NCBI RefSeq assembly: GCF_030704685.1
Contig: NZ_JAUZDX010000015.1
Location: forward strand, 118,376 to 182,375
Direction: 5' to 3'
DNA: 64,000 nucleotides
DNA from: Acidovorax sp. A1169
GTDB lineage: Bacteria > Pseudomonadota > Gammaproteobacteria > Burkholderiales > Burkholderiaceae_C
The notes under the pieces were generated by a model. That model saw nothing but the letters and a program-made list of their open reading frames with translations. It was not told the DNA's origin and searched no databases. A program made the translations under genes and the position numbers. How positions within the stretch are numbered: position 1 is the stretch's first letter; each line of letters opens with the position of its first letter. This document shows positions 19,595 through 28,676 of the stretch, piece after piece.

Positions 19595-21478
19595 ATGCCC
19601 CCGCAGACATCTGCTTTCAAGCCTCCCCTGGACGAACGCCTCCCAACCCCATCGCGCCGCGACTGGCTGGCATGGACCGGCACCGCGGCCCTGGCGCCCT
19701 GGCTGCCCGGCTGCGGCGGCAGCAGTGCCCCCGCGCCCAACCTGGATGCCACCATGGCCTGGGGTCGCCGCCAGATCCGGCAGGCCATGCAGGCCAGCGA
19801 CACACGGGCCGCCTCGATCGCGGTGATGTACGGTGACCGCATCGTCTGGCAGGAGGCCTTCGAGGTGCTGCGCGACACCCAAGCTACCCCAGCCACCCCG
19901 GCCGCCCCCGCCACGCCGGAAACGCGGTTCAACGTGGGCTCGGTCAGCAAGGTGGTCGCGGCGCTGGCCGTGATGATCCTCGCGGACCGCCAACTGGTGC
20001 AGCTCGATGCCCCGGTGGTGCGCTACCTGCCGCAGTTCAGCATGCTGTCGTCCGGCTACCGCGACATCACCGTGCGGCATTTGCTCAGCCACGCCTCGGG
20101 CCTGCCCGGCACCTACCTGCACAACATGTTCGCGTTTGCCCCGATTCCAGGGTATGCGGCCGGGGTGGAGGCCGCGCTGGCCGACATGCACCTCAAACAC
20201 GCCCCCGGGGCCATGGCGGTCTACTGCAACGATGGCTTCACGCTGATCGAGCGCATCGTGCAGGCCGTCACGGGCCAGAGCTACCCCGCGTTCGTGCAGA
20301 CCGCCATCCTCACGCCGCTCAGCATGGGCCGCTCAGGCTTCACGCTGCGGCCGCTGCCCGAAGGCAGCTTCGCGCCGGGCTACATCGGCCAGGCGCGGCA
20401 AGGGCAGGAGTTCGTGATGGGCTACGCCACGAGCGGGCTGTGCACCACGCCCGGCGACATGATGCGGCTTGCCGCCCTGCTGATCCAGGGCGGCGAGCAA
20501 GATGGCCAGCGCGTGGTCTCGAAGGCCGGCGTGGCGGAGATGGGCCGCGACCAGAACCAGGGCATGCGCATCGACCTCGCCCCCGACTGGCACTGGGGCC
20601 TGGGCTGGGACAGCACGCAGCAGCCGGGCCTGGACGCCGCAGGCGTGCGGGCCTGGCAAAAGAGCGGCAGCACGGTGTTCTGCGCAAGCGACTTCTACGT
20701 GCTGCCCCAGGCCGGCATGGCCTTGCTGCTCACGGGCAACGCACCGGGCTTTCGCCCCGGCCCCATCGCCGAAGGCATCTTGCTGCGGGCCCTGCAGGAG
20801 ACCGGCCAGCTGCAGGCCCTGCCTGCCAAGGTCAGCACCACCGTGCCTTCGGTGGCCACGTCATCCACCACCGACGTCGATGCCGTGCTTGGCATCTATG
20901 GGCGTGCGTCCAAGCCGTTGAAGGTGGTTTCGCCCGACAGCCAGCAGGTCGATATCTCGGTGTGGTCCGCAGCGCTCAAGGATTGGGAGCCACTGTGCGA
21001 GGGCCTGCGCCTGCGCAGCGATGGCTGGTGGTGGGCGGATGCCAAGCCCGGCACGCACTACCGCTGGGAGCAGGCCGATGGCCGCCGCTACCTGCTGTCG
21101 CGCGAGCCGGCCCGCGCCGGGCACTACTGGGTCACCACGCCGATGGCACAGCAAATGCCCCGCGCGAGCGCCCCGCTGCCCGCTGCCTGGGCCGACCGCC
21201 TGGACACCACCTGGATCCAGGCCAATGAAGCGCCGGAATCGATACTGTTGGCAGCCGGCAGCATGGCCACCGCCACCCTGAGGGAGTTGCCCGAGCTGCG
21301 CGGCTACCTGTTCTGGGATGACCGCCAGTTCCTGCTCCCCCTGTCGGCAGACCGCGCCGGCATGGCGGTGCAGGTACCGCTGCACGAAGGCCGCGACCTG
21401 GTCGAACTGGTCGTACGGACGCAGGACCAGCAGGAGTGGCTGCACGCAGCAGGCTGGGTCTATCGCCAGGGCGATTGA
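19595..21478 (+). CDS. Serine hydrolase of the class C beta-lactamase/penicillin-binding superfamily (Tat lipoprotein)
   Basis: Encodes 627 residues from the ATG at 19595. The N-terminus combines a twin-arginine motif (RRDWLAWTG, residues 21-29) with a lipobox (LPGC, C40). The serine hydrolase domain has the catalytic SVSK tetrad (S116-K119) and a Tyr-x-Asn-type motif (VYCND). The C-terminal part of about 220 residues is an extra beta-rich domain. Such proteins are usually esterases, D-aminopeptidases or cell-wall carboxypeptidases rather than beta-lactamases; the substrate is unknown. It is divergent from hrpA. Confidence 0.8.
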   Translation: MPPQTSAFKPPLDERLPTPSRRDWLAWTGTAALAPWLPGCGGSSAPAPNLDATMAWGRRQIRQAMQASDTRAASIAVMYGDRIVWQEAFEVLRDTQATPATPAAPATPETRFNVGSVSKVVAALAVMILADRQLVQLDAPVVRYLPQFSMLSSGYRDITVRHLLSHASGLPGTYLHNMFAFAPIPGYAAGVEAALADMHLKHAPGAMAVYCNDGFTLIERIVQAVTGQSYPAFVQTAILTPLSMGRSGFTLRPLPEGSFAPGYIGQARQGQEFVMGYATSGLCTTPGDMMRLAALLIQGGEQDGQRVVSKAGVAEMGRDQNQGMRIDLAPDWHWGLGWDSTQQPGLDAAGVRAWQKSGSTVFCASDFYVLPQAGMALLLTGNAPGFRPGPIAEGILLRALQETGQLQALPAKVSTTVPSVATSSTTDVDAVLGIYGRASKPLKVVSPDSQQVDISVWSAALKDWEPLCEGLRLRSDGWWWADAKPGTHYRWEQADGRRYLLSREPARAGHYWVTTPMAQQMPRASAPLPAAWADRLDTTWIQANEAPESILLAAGSMATATLRELPELRGYLFWDDRQFLLPLSADRAGMAVQVPLHEGRDLVELVVRTQDQQEWLHAAGWVYRQGD

Positions 21479-21540
21479 CCGGCGCACGCCGTCACTGTTC
21501 CTTTCACGCGACAGTTGGCTGCTTTTGCCTCCACCCCAGC

Positions 21541-21569
21541 TTGCCACACGCTGCGCGGCTCGCCACAAT
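21541..21569 (+). promoter_or_regulatory. Sigma-70-like promoter of the leader/81-aa/AAA-M41 unit
   Basis: TTGCCA (21541-21546) and CACAAT (21564-21569) are separated by 17 nt. Transcription from about 21576 would give a leader of roughly 220 nt before the first annotated start codon. No other good hexamer pair was seen in this 316-bp gap. Confidence 0.5.
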
Positions 21570-21633
21570 TGCGCCTTCTTTCCGCAACGCTTGGCCATGT
21601 CGGCCACCGCTGAAAGCCCTGGAGGTCACCGCT

Positions 21634-21663
21634 ATGTTTGTTCCCTTGTTCGCTCCTGCCTGA
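21634..21663 (+). CDS. Candidate nine-codon leader peptide MFVPLFAPA
   Basis: ATG-TTT-GTT-CCC-TTG-TTC-GCT-CCT-GCC-TGA, preceded by a perfect ribosome site GGAGGT (21621-21626) at 7-nt spacing. This is stronger than the sites of the two downstream genes. The stop codon lies one base before the first hairpin arm of the attenuator-like region, the geometry used when ribosome position controls RNA folding. No run of one amino acid is present, so classic amino-acid attenuation is not indicated. It is a prediction from sequence only. Confidence 0.5.
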   Translation: MFVPLFAPA

Positions 21664-21664
21664 C

Positions 21665-21709
21665 CACAGTCCACCGCCCCGGCTGGACTGTGCATTCACG
21701 AGTCCAGCC
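21665..21709 (+). promoter_or_regulatory. Mutually exclusive hairpins (attenuator-like)
   Basis: Segment 1 (21665-21673, CACAGTCCA) pairs perfectly with 21684-21692 (TGGACTGTG). The overlapping segment 21681-21689 (GGCTGGACT) pairs perfectly with segment 3 (21701-21709, AGTCCAGCC). Both stems are 9 bp and cannot form together. CGGCAA just after segment 3 (21711-21716) can also pair with TTGCCG in the terminator arm (21765-21770). This is the layout of transcription attenuators. Confidence 0.5.
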
Positions 21710-21750
21710 ACGGCAAACAAGCGCACCTCGCACCCAGTGCAGCGCTCCAC

Positions 21751-21779
21751 AAGCCCTGGCTACCTTGCCGGGGTTTTTT
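21751..21779 (+). terminator. Intrinsic terminator in the leader of the 81-aa gene
   Basis: CCCTGGC (21754-21760) pairs with GCCGGGG (21767-21773) over a 6-nt loop, extendable by A-T/G-T pairs at its base, and runs straight into six T residues (21774-21779). It lies 15 bp upstream of a start codon on the same strand, so it is placed to control entry into the gene, not to end the hydrolase gene 275 bp earlier. Confidence 0.7.
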
Positions 21780-21794
21780 GTTTGTGGAGTGCAC

Positions 21795-22040
21795 ATGAGT
21801 GCCCAAAAATTGTCCCGCGCCTACGCCCAGGGTGAAATCAAGAAGCTGCGCCGCATGAAGCAGCCCCTGGTGCTGAAGCTCGAAGCCTCGGGCCCGCCCC
21901 GAAATCCTGTGGCCACTGCGCTGGCCCAGCGCAGCCTGTCCAGCGCGGCAGGCAAGCACATACGCAGCCGCGGGGCCCAGCGCCGCGCGGACAACGTCGC
22001 CCTGCGCAAGGCGATCCAAGGCAAGCTACAGAACGATTGA
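21795..22040 (+). CDS. Small basic protein, unknown function
   Basis: Encodes 81 residues from the ATG at 21795, very rich in Lys and Arg (EIKKLRRMKQPLVLKLEAS; KHIRSRGAQRRADNVALRK). There is no signal peptide or membrane segment. I do not recognise a family. It ends 8 bp before the preferred start of the AAA+/M41 protease, so the two are likely co-transcribed and translationally coupled. It could be an adaptor, a substrate or a nucleic-acid-binding partner; nothing in the sequence decides this. The frame is open far upstream, but the terminator and leader make the ATG at 21795 the sensible start. Confidence 0.65.
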   Translation: MSAQKLSRAYAQGEIKKLRRMKQPLVLKLEASGPPRNPVATALAQRSLSSAAGKHIRSRGAQRRADNVALRKAIQGKLQND

Positions 22041-22048
22041 TTGACGAC

Positions 22049-24124
22049 ATGAATCCATTCACCAACGACGTGCCGCCGCACCTGCGGCACCCCCTGCACC
22101 CCACCGTGGCCCTGGCCGTGGGCGGGGTGCCCACCACCGCAGCGCAGGCAGCGCCGGCCCCCGTGCATGCGCATGGGGGCCCTGCCCCTGCGGGCGCCGT
22201 GACTGCAGCCGAGCTGGCCGTGCGCCAGCAGGCACTGGCCCAGGCGGCGGCACAGCTCAAGGCCGAGCTCTTCGGCATCGACGATGTGATCGACCGCGTG
22301 ATCGATGCCGTGCGCGCCTGGTATGTGCTGCCCCAGCTCATCAGCCGCCCGGTCATCGTCTGCCTATGGGGCCTGACTGGCACCGGCAAGACGCAGCTCA
22401 CGCGGCGCCTGGCGCAGCTGCTGGGCTTTTATGACCGCTTCGTGGAAGTGCAGATGGACGGCTTCAGCCATGGCGCCAGCTACCGCAGCTCCACCATCTC
22501 GGGCATGCTGGGCGACTCGGGCATCCACGAGGGGGCGCCGGGCGTGCTGGTACTCGACGAGTTCCAGCGCTTTCGCACCATGGACCGCAAGGGCGAGGAC
22601 GTGAAGGTCGAGCGCTACCAGGACGTGTGGACGCTGCTATCCGACGGGCGCCTGCCGCCTGCGCTGAGCGCACTGTCCAACATCGAGCGCAAGCTGGCCG
22701 ATGCCCACTACGAGGCCGAGCGCGCCGAAACCGACGATGACGCGCGCGCGGGCAAGGCCCCCTACCGCTTCCAGCTCGACGCCTGGGATGGGCAGGAGCT
22801 CAAGCGCATGCTCAAGCTGCAAGAGCCGCTGGCCGAGATCATGCAGTGGCCGCCTGCCAAGGTGCAGGCGCTGTTCACGCGCTTTCAGCAGTCGCACCAC
22901 TCCTGGGAGACCGACTACAGCAAGCTGCTGGTCTTCGTCTGCGGCAACCTCGACGAGATGTACCACGAGACCGCCCAGCGCGTGGAGGACTGCGATACCG
23001 ACGCCGACATCTTCCACCGCCTCACGCGCAAGCTCTCGCTGATCGACGTGAAGAAGGCCCTGGGCGAACGCTTCAAGCCCGAGCAGATCGCGCGCCTGGG
23101 CAACGAGCACGTGATCTACCCCTCGTTCAGCAAGGCGACCTACGAGCAGCTCATCCGCAACCTGTGCACGCGCTATGTGGACGACATCGCCGCGCAGTGC
23201 GGCGTGCGCTTTGCCATCGGGCAGGACGTGCTCGACGAGCTGTACGCCAATGCCGTCTTTCCGGCGCAGGGCACGCGGCCGCTGTTCTCGTCGGTGCATG
23301 CCATCCTGAGCGCCAACCTGGTCAACGCGGCGCTGTGGGTCATGCAGGAGCAATTGCCGCTGGCGCAGGAGTTCCCCATCAGCCTGGCTCCGGCCAAGCG
23401 CCATTTGCTGGTGCAGGGCCAGGGTCCGCAGGGGCCGGCAGAAACCACTTTCCCGGTGGTGCTGGAGCTCAACCGCCTCAAGCAGCGCGCCAATGCCGAC
23501 TTCCGCGCCCTGCTGGCAGTGCACGAGGCCGGGCATGGCCTGGCGTACTGCGTGCTGTTCGGCCACGCCCCGCAGGAGGTGAAGATCAACATCGCCTCGT
23601 TCGAGGGCGGGTACAACAGCTTCTCCAGCCTGAAAGCCACCACCCGGCAGAACGCGCTGGACATGATGTGCGTGGGCCTGGCCGGCCGCGTGGCCGAGGA
23701 ACTGGTGTTCGGCGAAATGGCCTGCACCACCGGCGCCGAGCAGGACTACAAGCAGGTGACGGCCGAGGCGGCACGCTACATCCGCCACCATGGCTTCGGT
23801 GCGCGCCTGGCCCGCACCGACGTGACGGTGGAGATGGACAACCACGTCAACACCGACATCGGCCCGAGCAACGAAGCCATCGAGGCGCTGATGCAGCAGC
23901 AGTACCGGCGCGCCCAGGAACTGCTGCAGACCCACCGCGAGGCCCTGGGCCGCACGGTGGACGCGCTGCTGCACCAGGGCACCATCGCCCCGGTGGAAAT
24001 GGTGGCTTTGCTTAAGGACTGCGGCATTGCGCTGGCAGCCCCCGTGCAGGGCGGCCTGCCGGACGAAGGGCTGGTGCTGGAGCCGTTTGCGGCCAAACTC
24101 GGCGCGTTCCGCCAGGCCGTGTGA
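22049..24124 (+). CDS. Soluble AAA+ ATPase (Clp/HslU-type) fused to FtsH-type M41 zinc metalloprotease
   Basis: Encodes 691 residues from the ATG at 22049 (a TTG at 22037 is an alternative). Counting from 22049, Walker A is GLTGTGKT at 108-115 and Walker B LVLDEF at about 167-172. A GTRPL sensor-2 motif at about 408 is typical of Clp/HslU-type AAA+ modules, not of FtsH. An M41 protease domain follows with HEAGH at 492-496 and a TTGAEQDYKQ motif supplying the third zinc ligand. FtsH's membrane segments are absent, so the enzyme should be cytosolic. The likely role is ATP-dependent proteolysis of unknown targets. Confidence 0.8.
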   Translation: MNPFTNDVPPHLRHPLHPTVALAVGGVPTTAAQAAPAPVHAHGGPAPAGAVTAAELAVRQQALAQAAAQLKAELFGIDDVIDRVIDAVRAWYVLPQLISRPVIVCLWGLTGTGKTQLTRRLAQLLGFYDRFVEVQMDGFSHGASYRSSTISGMLGDSGIHEGAPGVLVLDEFQRFRTMDRKGEDVKVERYQDVWTLLSDGRLPPALSALSNIERKLADAHYEAERAETDDDARAGKAPYRFQLDAWDGQELKRMLKLQEPLAEIMQWPPAKVQALFTRFQQSHHSWETDYSKLLVFVCGNLDEMYHETAQRVEDCDTDADIFHRLTRKLSLIDVKKALGERFKPEQIARLGNEHVIYPSFSKATYEQLIRNLCTRYVDDIAAQCGVRFAIGQDVLDELYANAVFPAQGTRPLFSSVHAILSANLVNAALWVMQEQLPLAQEFPISLAPAKRHLLVQGQGPQGPAETTFPVVLELNRLKQRANADFRALLAVHEAGHGLAYCVLFGHAPQEVKINIASFEGGYNSFSSLKATTRQNALDMMCVGLAGRVAEELVFGEMACTTGAEQDYKQVTAEAARYIRHHGFGARLARTDVTVEMDNHVNTDIGPSNEAIEALMQQQYRRAQELLQTHREALGRTVDALLHQGTIAPVEMVALLKDCGIALAAPVQGGLPDEGLVLEPFAAKLGAFRQAV

Positions 24125-24214
24125 TCTGGCCTGCAGCGTGGGGCGGGGTACGCCCTTATGATGCCGGCCTGCCAACGCATTCTTATTGTTCGGTCGCCCC
24201 ACCCCTCGCTGCCC

Positions 24215-25561
<1,347 letters not shown>

Positions 25562-25624
25562 GCGGCTGAGAGTCTGAGAGCCGAACCCGGCGTCGTGTTT
25601 GTCTTCCAACCCTGGTGATTCCCG

Positions 25625-26557
25625 ATGAACAGTTTTGATGCCGACACCCTGCTGACCCGTTGCCGCACGCTGGCGCCAGCGCGAACTGCCATCGTCCACG
25701 CGGTCAGCGCCAATGTGCTGCAGGCAGCGCGCGAGGCCCACGAGGCTGGGCTCATCACGCCCGTGCTGGTGGGGCCGGCCGCGCGCACCCGCGAGGCCGC
25801 CGAAGCGGCGGGCGTGGACATCTCGGCCTGGCAGGTGATCGACGCCGAGCACAGCCACGACGCGGCTGCGAAGGCCGTGGCCCTGGCCGCTGCGCGCGAG
25901 GTCGATGCGCTGATGAAGGGCTCGCTGCACTCCGACGAGCTGATGGGCGCGGTGGTCAAGAGCGACGCCGGCCTGCGCACCGAGCGGCGCATCTCCCACG
26001 CCTTCCTGATCGACCAGGAAAGCTATTCCAAGGCCTTCATCATCACCGACGCCGCGGTGAACATCGCGCCCGACCTGGCCACCAAGGTCGACATCGTGCA
26101 GAACGCCGTCGATCTGTGGCATGCGCTGTTCGGCGCCGACGTGCTGCCCAAGGTGGCGGTGCTGGCAGCGGTAGAGACCGTCAGCCCCAAGATGATCGCC
26201 ACGCTCGATGCCGCCGCCCTGTGCAAGATGGCCGACCGGGGCCAGATCACGGGCTGCCTGATCGATGGCCCGCTGGCCTTCGACAATGCCATCAGCGTGG
26301 AGGCGGCCCGTACCAAGGGCATCGTCTCGGCGGTCGCGGGCAACGCCGACATCCTGCTCGTGCCCAATATCGAGGCGGGCAACATGCTGGCCAAGCAGCT
26401 CATCTTTCTGAGCGGGGCGGAGGCCGCCGGCATCGTGCTGGGCGCGCGCGTGCCCATCATCCTGACCAGCCGGGCCGACAGCCAGCGGGCGCGCCTGCTG
26501 TCGTGCGCCGTGGCGCTGCTGCTGGCCCATGCCCGCAGCAAGGGGCTGATCAAATGA
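25625..26557 (+). CDS. pta: Phosphate acetyltransferase (short form)
   Basis: Encodes 310 residues, the PTA_PTB catalytic domain alone without the N-terminal regulatory domains of E. coli Pta. Conserved segments include DALMKGSLHSDELMGAVV, the RRISHAFL stretch and the C-terminal NADILLVPNIEAGNMLAKQLIFL. It interconverts acetyl-CoA and acetyl phosphate. Its stop overlaps the ackA start (ATGA), which supports acetyl rather than butyryl specificity. Related proteins are sometimes annotated as phosphate butyryltransferase or enoyl-CoA hydratase/phosphate acetyltransferase. Confidence 0.88.
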   Translation: MNSFDADTLLTRCRTLAPARTAIVHAVSANVLQAAREAHEAGLITPVLVGPAARTREAAEAAGVDISAWQVIDAEHSHDAAAKAVALAAAREVDALMKGSLHSDELMGAVVKSDAGLRTERRISHAFLIDQESYSKAFIITDAAVNIAPDLATKVDIVQNAVDLWHALFGADVLPKVAVLAAVETVSPKMIATLDAAALCKMADRGQITGCLIDGPLAFDNAISVEAARTKGIVSAVAGNADILLVPNIEAGNMLAKQLIFLSGAEAAGIVLGARVPIILTSRADSQRARLLSCAVALLLAHARSKGLIK

Positions 26558-27675
26558 AGCAGAACACGCCCGTGCTGCTGGTGCTGAACGTCGGCTCGTC
26601 CAGCATCAAGTTCCAGGTGTTCGAGCGCGAGTCGCTCGCCGTGCTGATGGCCGGCAAGGTGACCGGCATCGACACCAGCGCGCAGTTGTCTGCAAAACTG
26701 GCCGGGGCCGACGCCCCGCTGCGCACGTCCCTGCCTGCGGCCGACCACGACACGGCCATGGCGGCCGTGATCGAGCTGATCGACCAGCACGATGACGGCT
26801 GGCAGCTGGCGGCCGTGGTGCACCGGGTGGTGCACGGCGGTGCGGACTTTCGCGAGCCGGTGGTCGTCACGCCCGACATCGTGGCCCGGCTCCAGGCCCT
26901 CGCCCCGCTGGCGCCCCTGCACCAGCCGCATAACCTGGCCGGCATTGCGGCATCTGAGCGCCTGGCCAGCCATGCGCTGGACATCGCCTGCTTCGACACC
27001 GCCTTCCATGCGCGCATGGACCCGCTGTTCCAGACCTTCGCCCTGCCCCAGGCGCTGCGCGCCCAGGGCGTGCGCCGCTACGGCTTCCACGGCCTGTCAT
27101 ACGAATGGCTGGCCCACGAGATCGCCCGCACCCGCCCCGAACTGCGCGAGGCCCGGGTGGTGGCCGCGCACCTGGGCAACGGCGCCAGCCTGTGCGCCAT
27201 GCACGCAGGCCGCAGCGTCGACACCACCATGGGCATGACCGCGCTCGATGGCCTGCCCATGGGCACGCGCAGCGGCGCCATCGATGCGGGTGCCGTCATC
27301 TACCTGCAGCGCGAGCTGGGCATGGATACCGCGCAGGTCGAGCACATGCTGTACCAGGAATCGGGCCTCAAGGGCCTGTCAGGTGTCAGCAGCGACATGC
27401 AGACCCTGCTGGCCAGCACCGACCCGCAGGCGGCCTTTGCGGTCGACTACTTCGCGCTGAAGGTGGCGCAGTACACGGCCATGCTGGCAGTATCGATGGG
27501 CGGGCTGGATGCCCTGGTGTTCACTGGCGGTATCGGCGAGAACGCCGAGCCGGTGCGTGCCGCGGTGCTGGCGCGCCTGCCGATGCTGGGCGGTTTCGAG
27601 ACCCTGGTCATCCCTGCCAACGAAGAGAAGATGATGGCCCTGCACGCCCAACGCCTGCTGGCACTGCAGGGCTGA
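26554..27675 (+). CDS. ackA: Acetate kinase
   Basis: Encodes 373 residues. The N-terminal phosphate-binding motif is VLNVGSSSIKFQVF. The ASKHA-fold segments YGFHGLSYEW, HLGNGASLCAM and TMGMTALDGLPMGTRSGAID are all present, with FTGGIGENAEPVR near the C-terminus. It converts acetyl phosphate and ADP to acetate and ATP. It overlaps pta by 4 bp. Its stop lies 8 bp from the stop of the beta-lactamase gene on the other strand. Confidence 0.96.
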   Translation: MKQNTPVLLVLNVGSSSIKFQVFERESLAVLMAGKVTGIDTSAQLSAKLAGADAPLRTSLPAADHDTAMAAVIELIDQHDDGWQLAAVVHRVVHGGADFREPVVVTPDIVARLQALAPLAPLHQPHNLAGIAASERLASHALDIACFDTAFHARMDPLFQTFALPQALRAQGVRRYGFHGLSYEWLAHEIARTRPELREARVVAAHLGNGASLCAMHAGRSVDTTMGMTALDGLPMGTRSGAIDAGAVIYLQRELGMDTAQVEHMLYQESGLKGLSGVSSDMQTLLASTDPQAAFAVDYFALKVAQYTAMLAVSMGGLDALVFTGGIGENAEPVRAAVLARLPMLGGFETLVIPANEEKMMALHAQRLLALQG

Positions 27676-27683
27676 CCCGTCCC

Positions 27684-28577
27684 CTACGCAGCCAGGGCCC
27701 ACTGCGCCACCAGCGCCCCAATCTCGGCCATGGCGGCATCGCGCTGCTCGGGCGGCGCCTCGCCCCCGGTCAGGTAGCAGCTCACAACGATGGGCTTGCG
27801 CCCGGGGGGCCAGAACAAGCCCGCGTCGTTGCTGGTGCCGCGCGATGCGGTGCCGGTCTTCTCCCCTGCCTTCCAGCCCTCGGGCAGGCGGGCGCGCAGG
27901 CGCTTGTCGCCCGTCTTGTTGGCCAGCAGCCAACCCTGCAGCTTTTCGCGCGAGGCCGGTGACAGGGCCTGGCCCAGGGCCAGCGCCTGGATGCAATGCA
28001 CCATGGCCACGGGCGTGGTGGTGTCGCGCGGGTCGCCAGGCTTGGCCTCATTGAGTTCGGGCTCGATGCGGTCCAGCCGCGTGATGCTGTCGCCCAGCGA
28101 GCGCACATAGGCCGTGAGCGCGGGTGGCCCGCCGTTGCTGGCCAAGAGCAGGTTGGCGGCGGTGTTGTCGCTCAGGGTCATGGTACCGGCGCAGAGCTCC
28201 TCCACCGTGAGGCCGGCACCGTCGGCGTGCGGTTCGGTCACGGGCGAGTAGGTCACCAGGTCTTTCTTGGCATAGGTGATGCGCCGGTCCAGCTTGTCAT
28301 GGCCCTGGTCCACGCGGCGCAGGGTCTGCGCGGCCAGCAGCAGCTTGAAGGTGCTGGCCATGGGAAAGCGCTCTCCCCCCCGGTGCGCGATCTGCCGGCC
28401 GGTGTGGGTATCGAGTGCGGCCACCCCCACGCGGCCACCCATGCTGGCCTCGATGCGTTTGAGGTCGGCAAGCCAGGCGGCATCGGCCGCAGAGGCACTG
28501 TTTTTCTGCGGGCTGGTCTGGGCCAAGCTGGCCAGGGGAAGGAAGCCTATGGCGGCCACAAAGTTGCGTCGTTGCAT
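27684..28577 (-). CDS. bla: Class A beta-lactamase
   Basis: Encodes 297 residues from the ATG at 28577; the frame is open much further upstream without coding sense. All class A motifs are present: STFK (75-78), SDN (136-138), ExxLN (172-176, EPELN) and KTG (240-242). The N-terminus MQRRNFVAAIGFL fits a Tat signal, as in Burkholderia PenA, so the enzyme acts in the periplasm. It hydrolyses penicillins and probably cephalosporins; the spectrum cannot be read from the sequence. A divergent AmpR-type gene adjoins it, suggesting inducible expression. Confidence 0.94.
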   Translation of the reverse strand: MQRRNFVAAIGFLPLASLAQTSPQKNSASAADAAWLADLKRIEASMGGRVGVAALDTHTGRQIAHRGGERFPMASTFKLLLAAQTLRRVDQGHDKLDRRITYAKKDLVTYSPVTEPHADGAGLTVEELCAGTMTLSDNTAANLLLASNGGPPALTAYVRSLGDSITRLDRIEPELNEAKPGDPRDTTTPVAMVHCIQALALGQALSPASREKLQGWLLANKTGDKRLRARLPEGWKAGEKTGTASRGTSNDAGLFWPPGRKPIVVSCYLTGGEAPPEQRDAAMAEIGALVAQWALAA

Positions 28578-28676
28578 CTTCTTACCTGTGAGGTGGTTGT
28601 CGGAATGGGTGAACGATACCGGTGGCAGGCCCCAAGCACCATCGACAATAATCGACCCGAGACCCAAGAAAAACTT
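28578..28676. promoter_or_regulatory. Divergent bla-ampR control region
   Basis: The 99-bp gap contains a short dyad TCGACAATAATCGA (28642-28655; TCGA arms, 6-nt centre) close to the regulator start. LysR-type activators of beta-lactamases bind such divergent intergenic dyads. No promoter hexamers stand out clearly. Confidence 0.4.

Noticed and set aside
21597..21794. N-terminal extension of the 81-residue protein from an ATG at 21597
   Set aside because: It would run through the leader peptide, hairpins and terminator, and its residues look random (many Arg, Ser, Pro, Cys).
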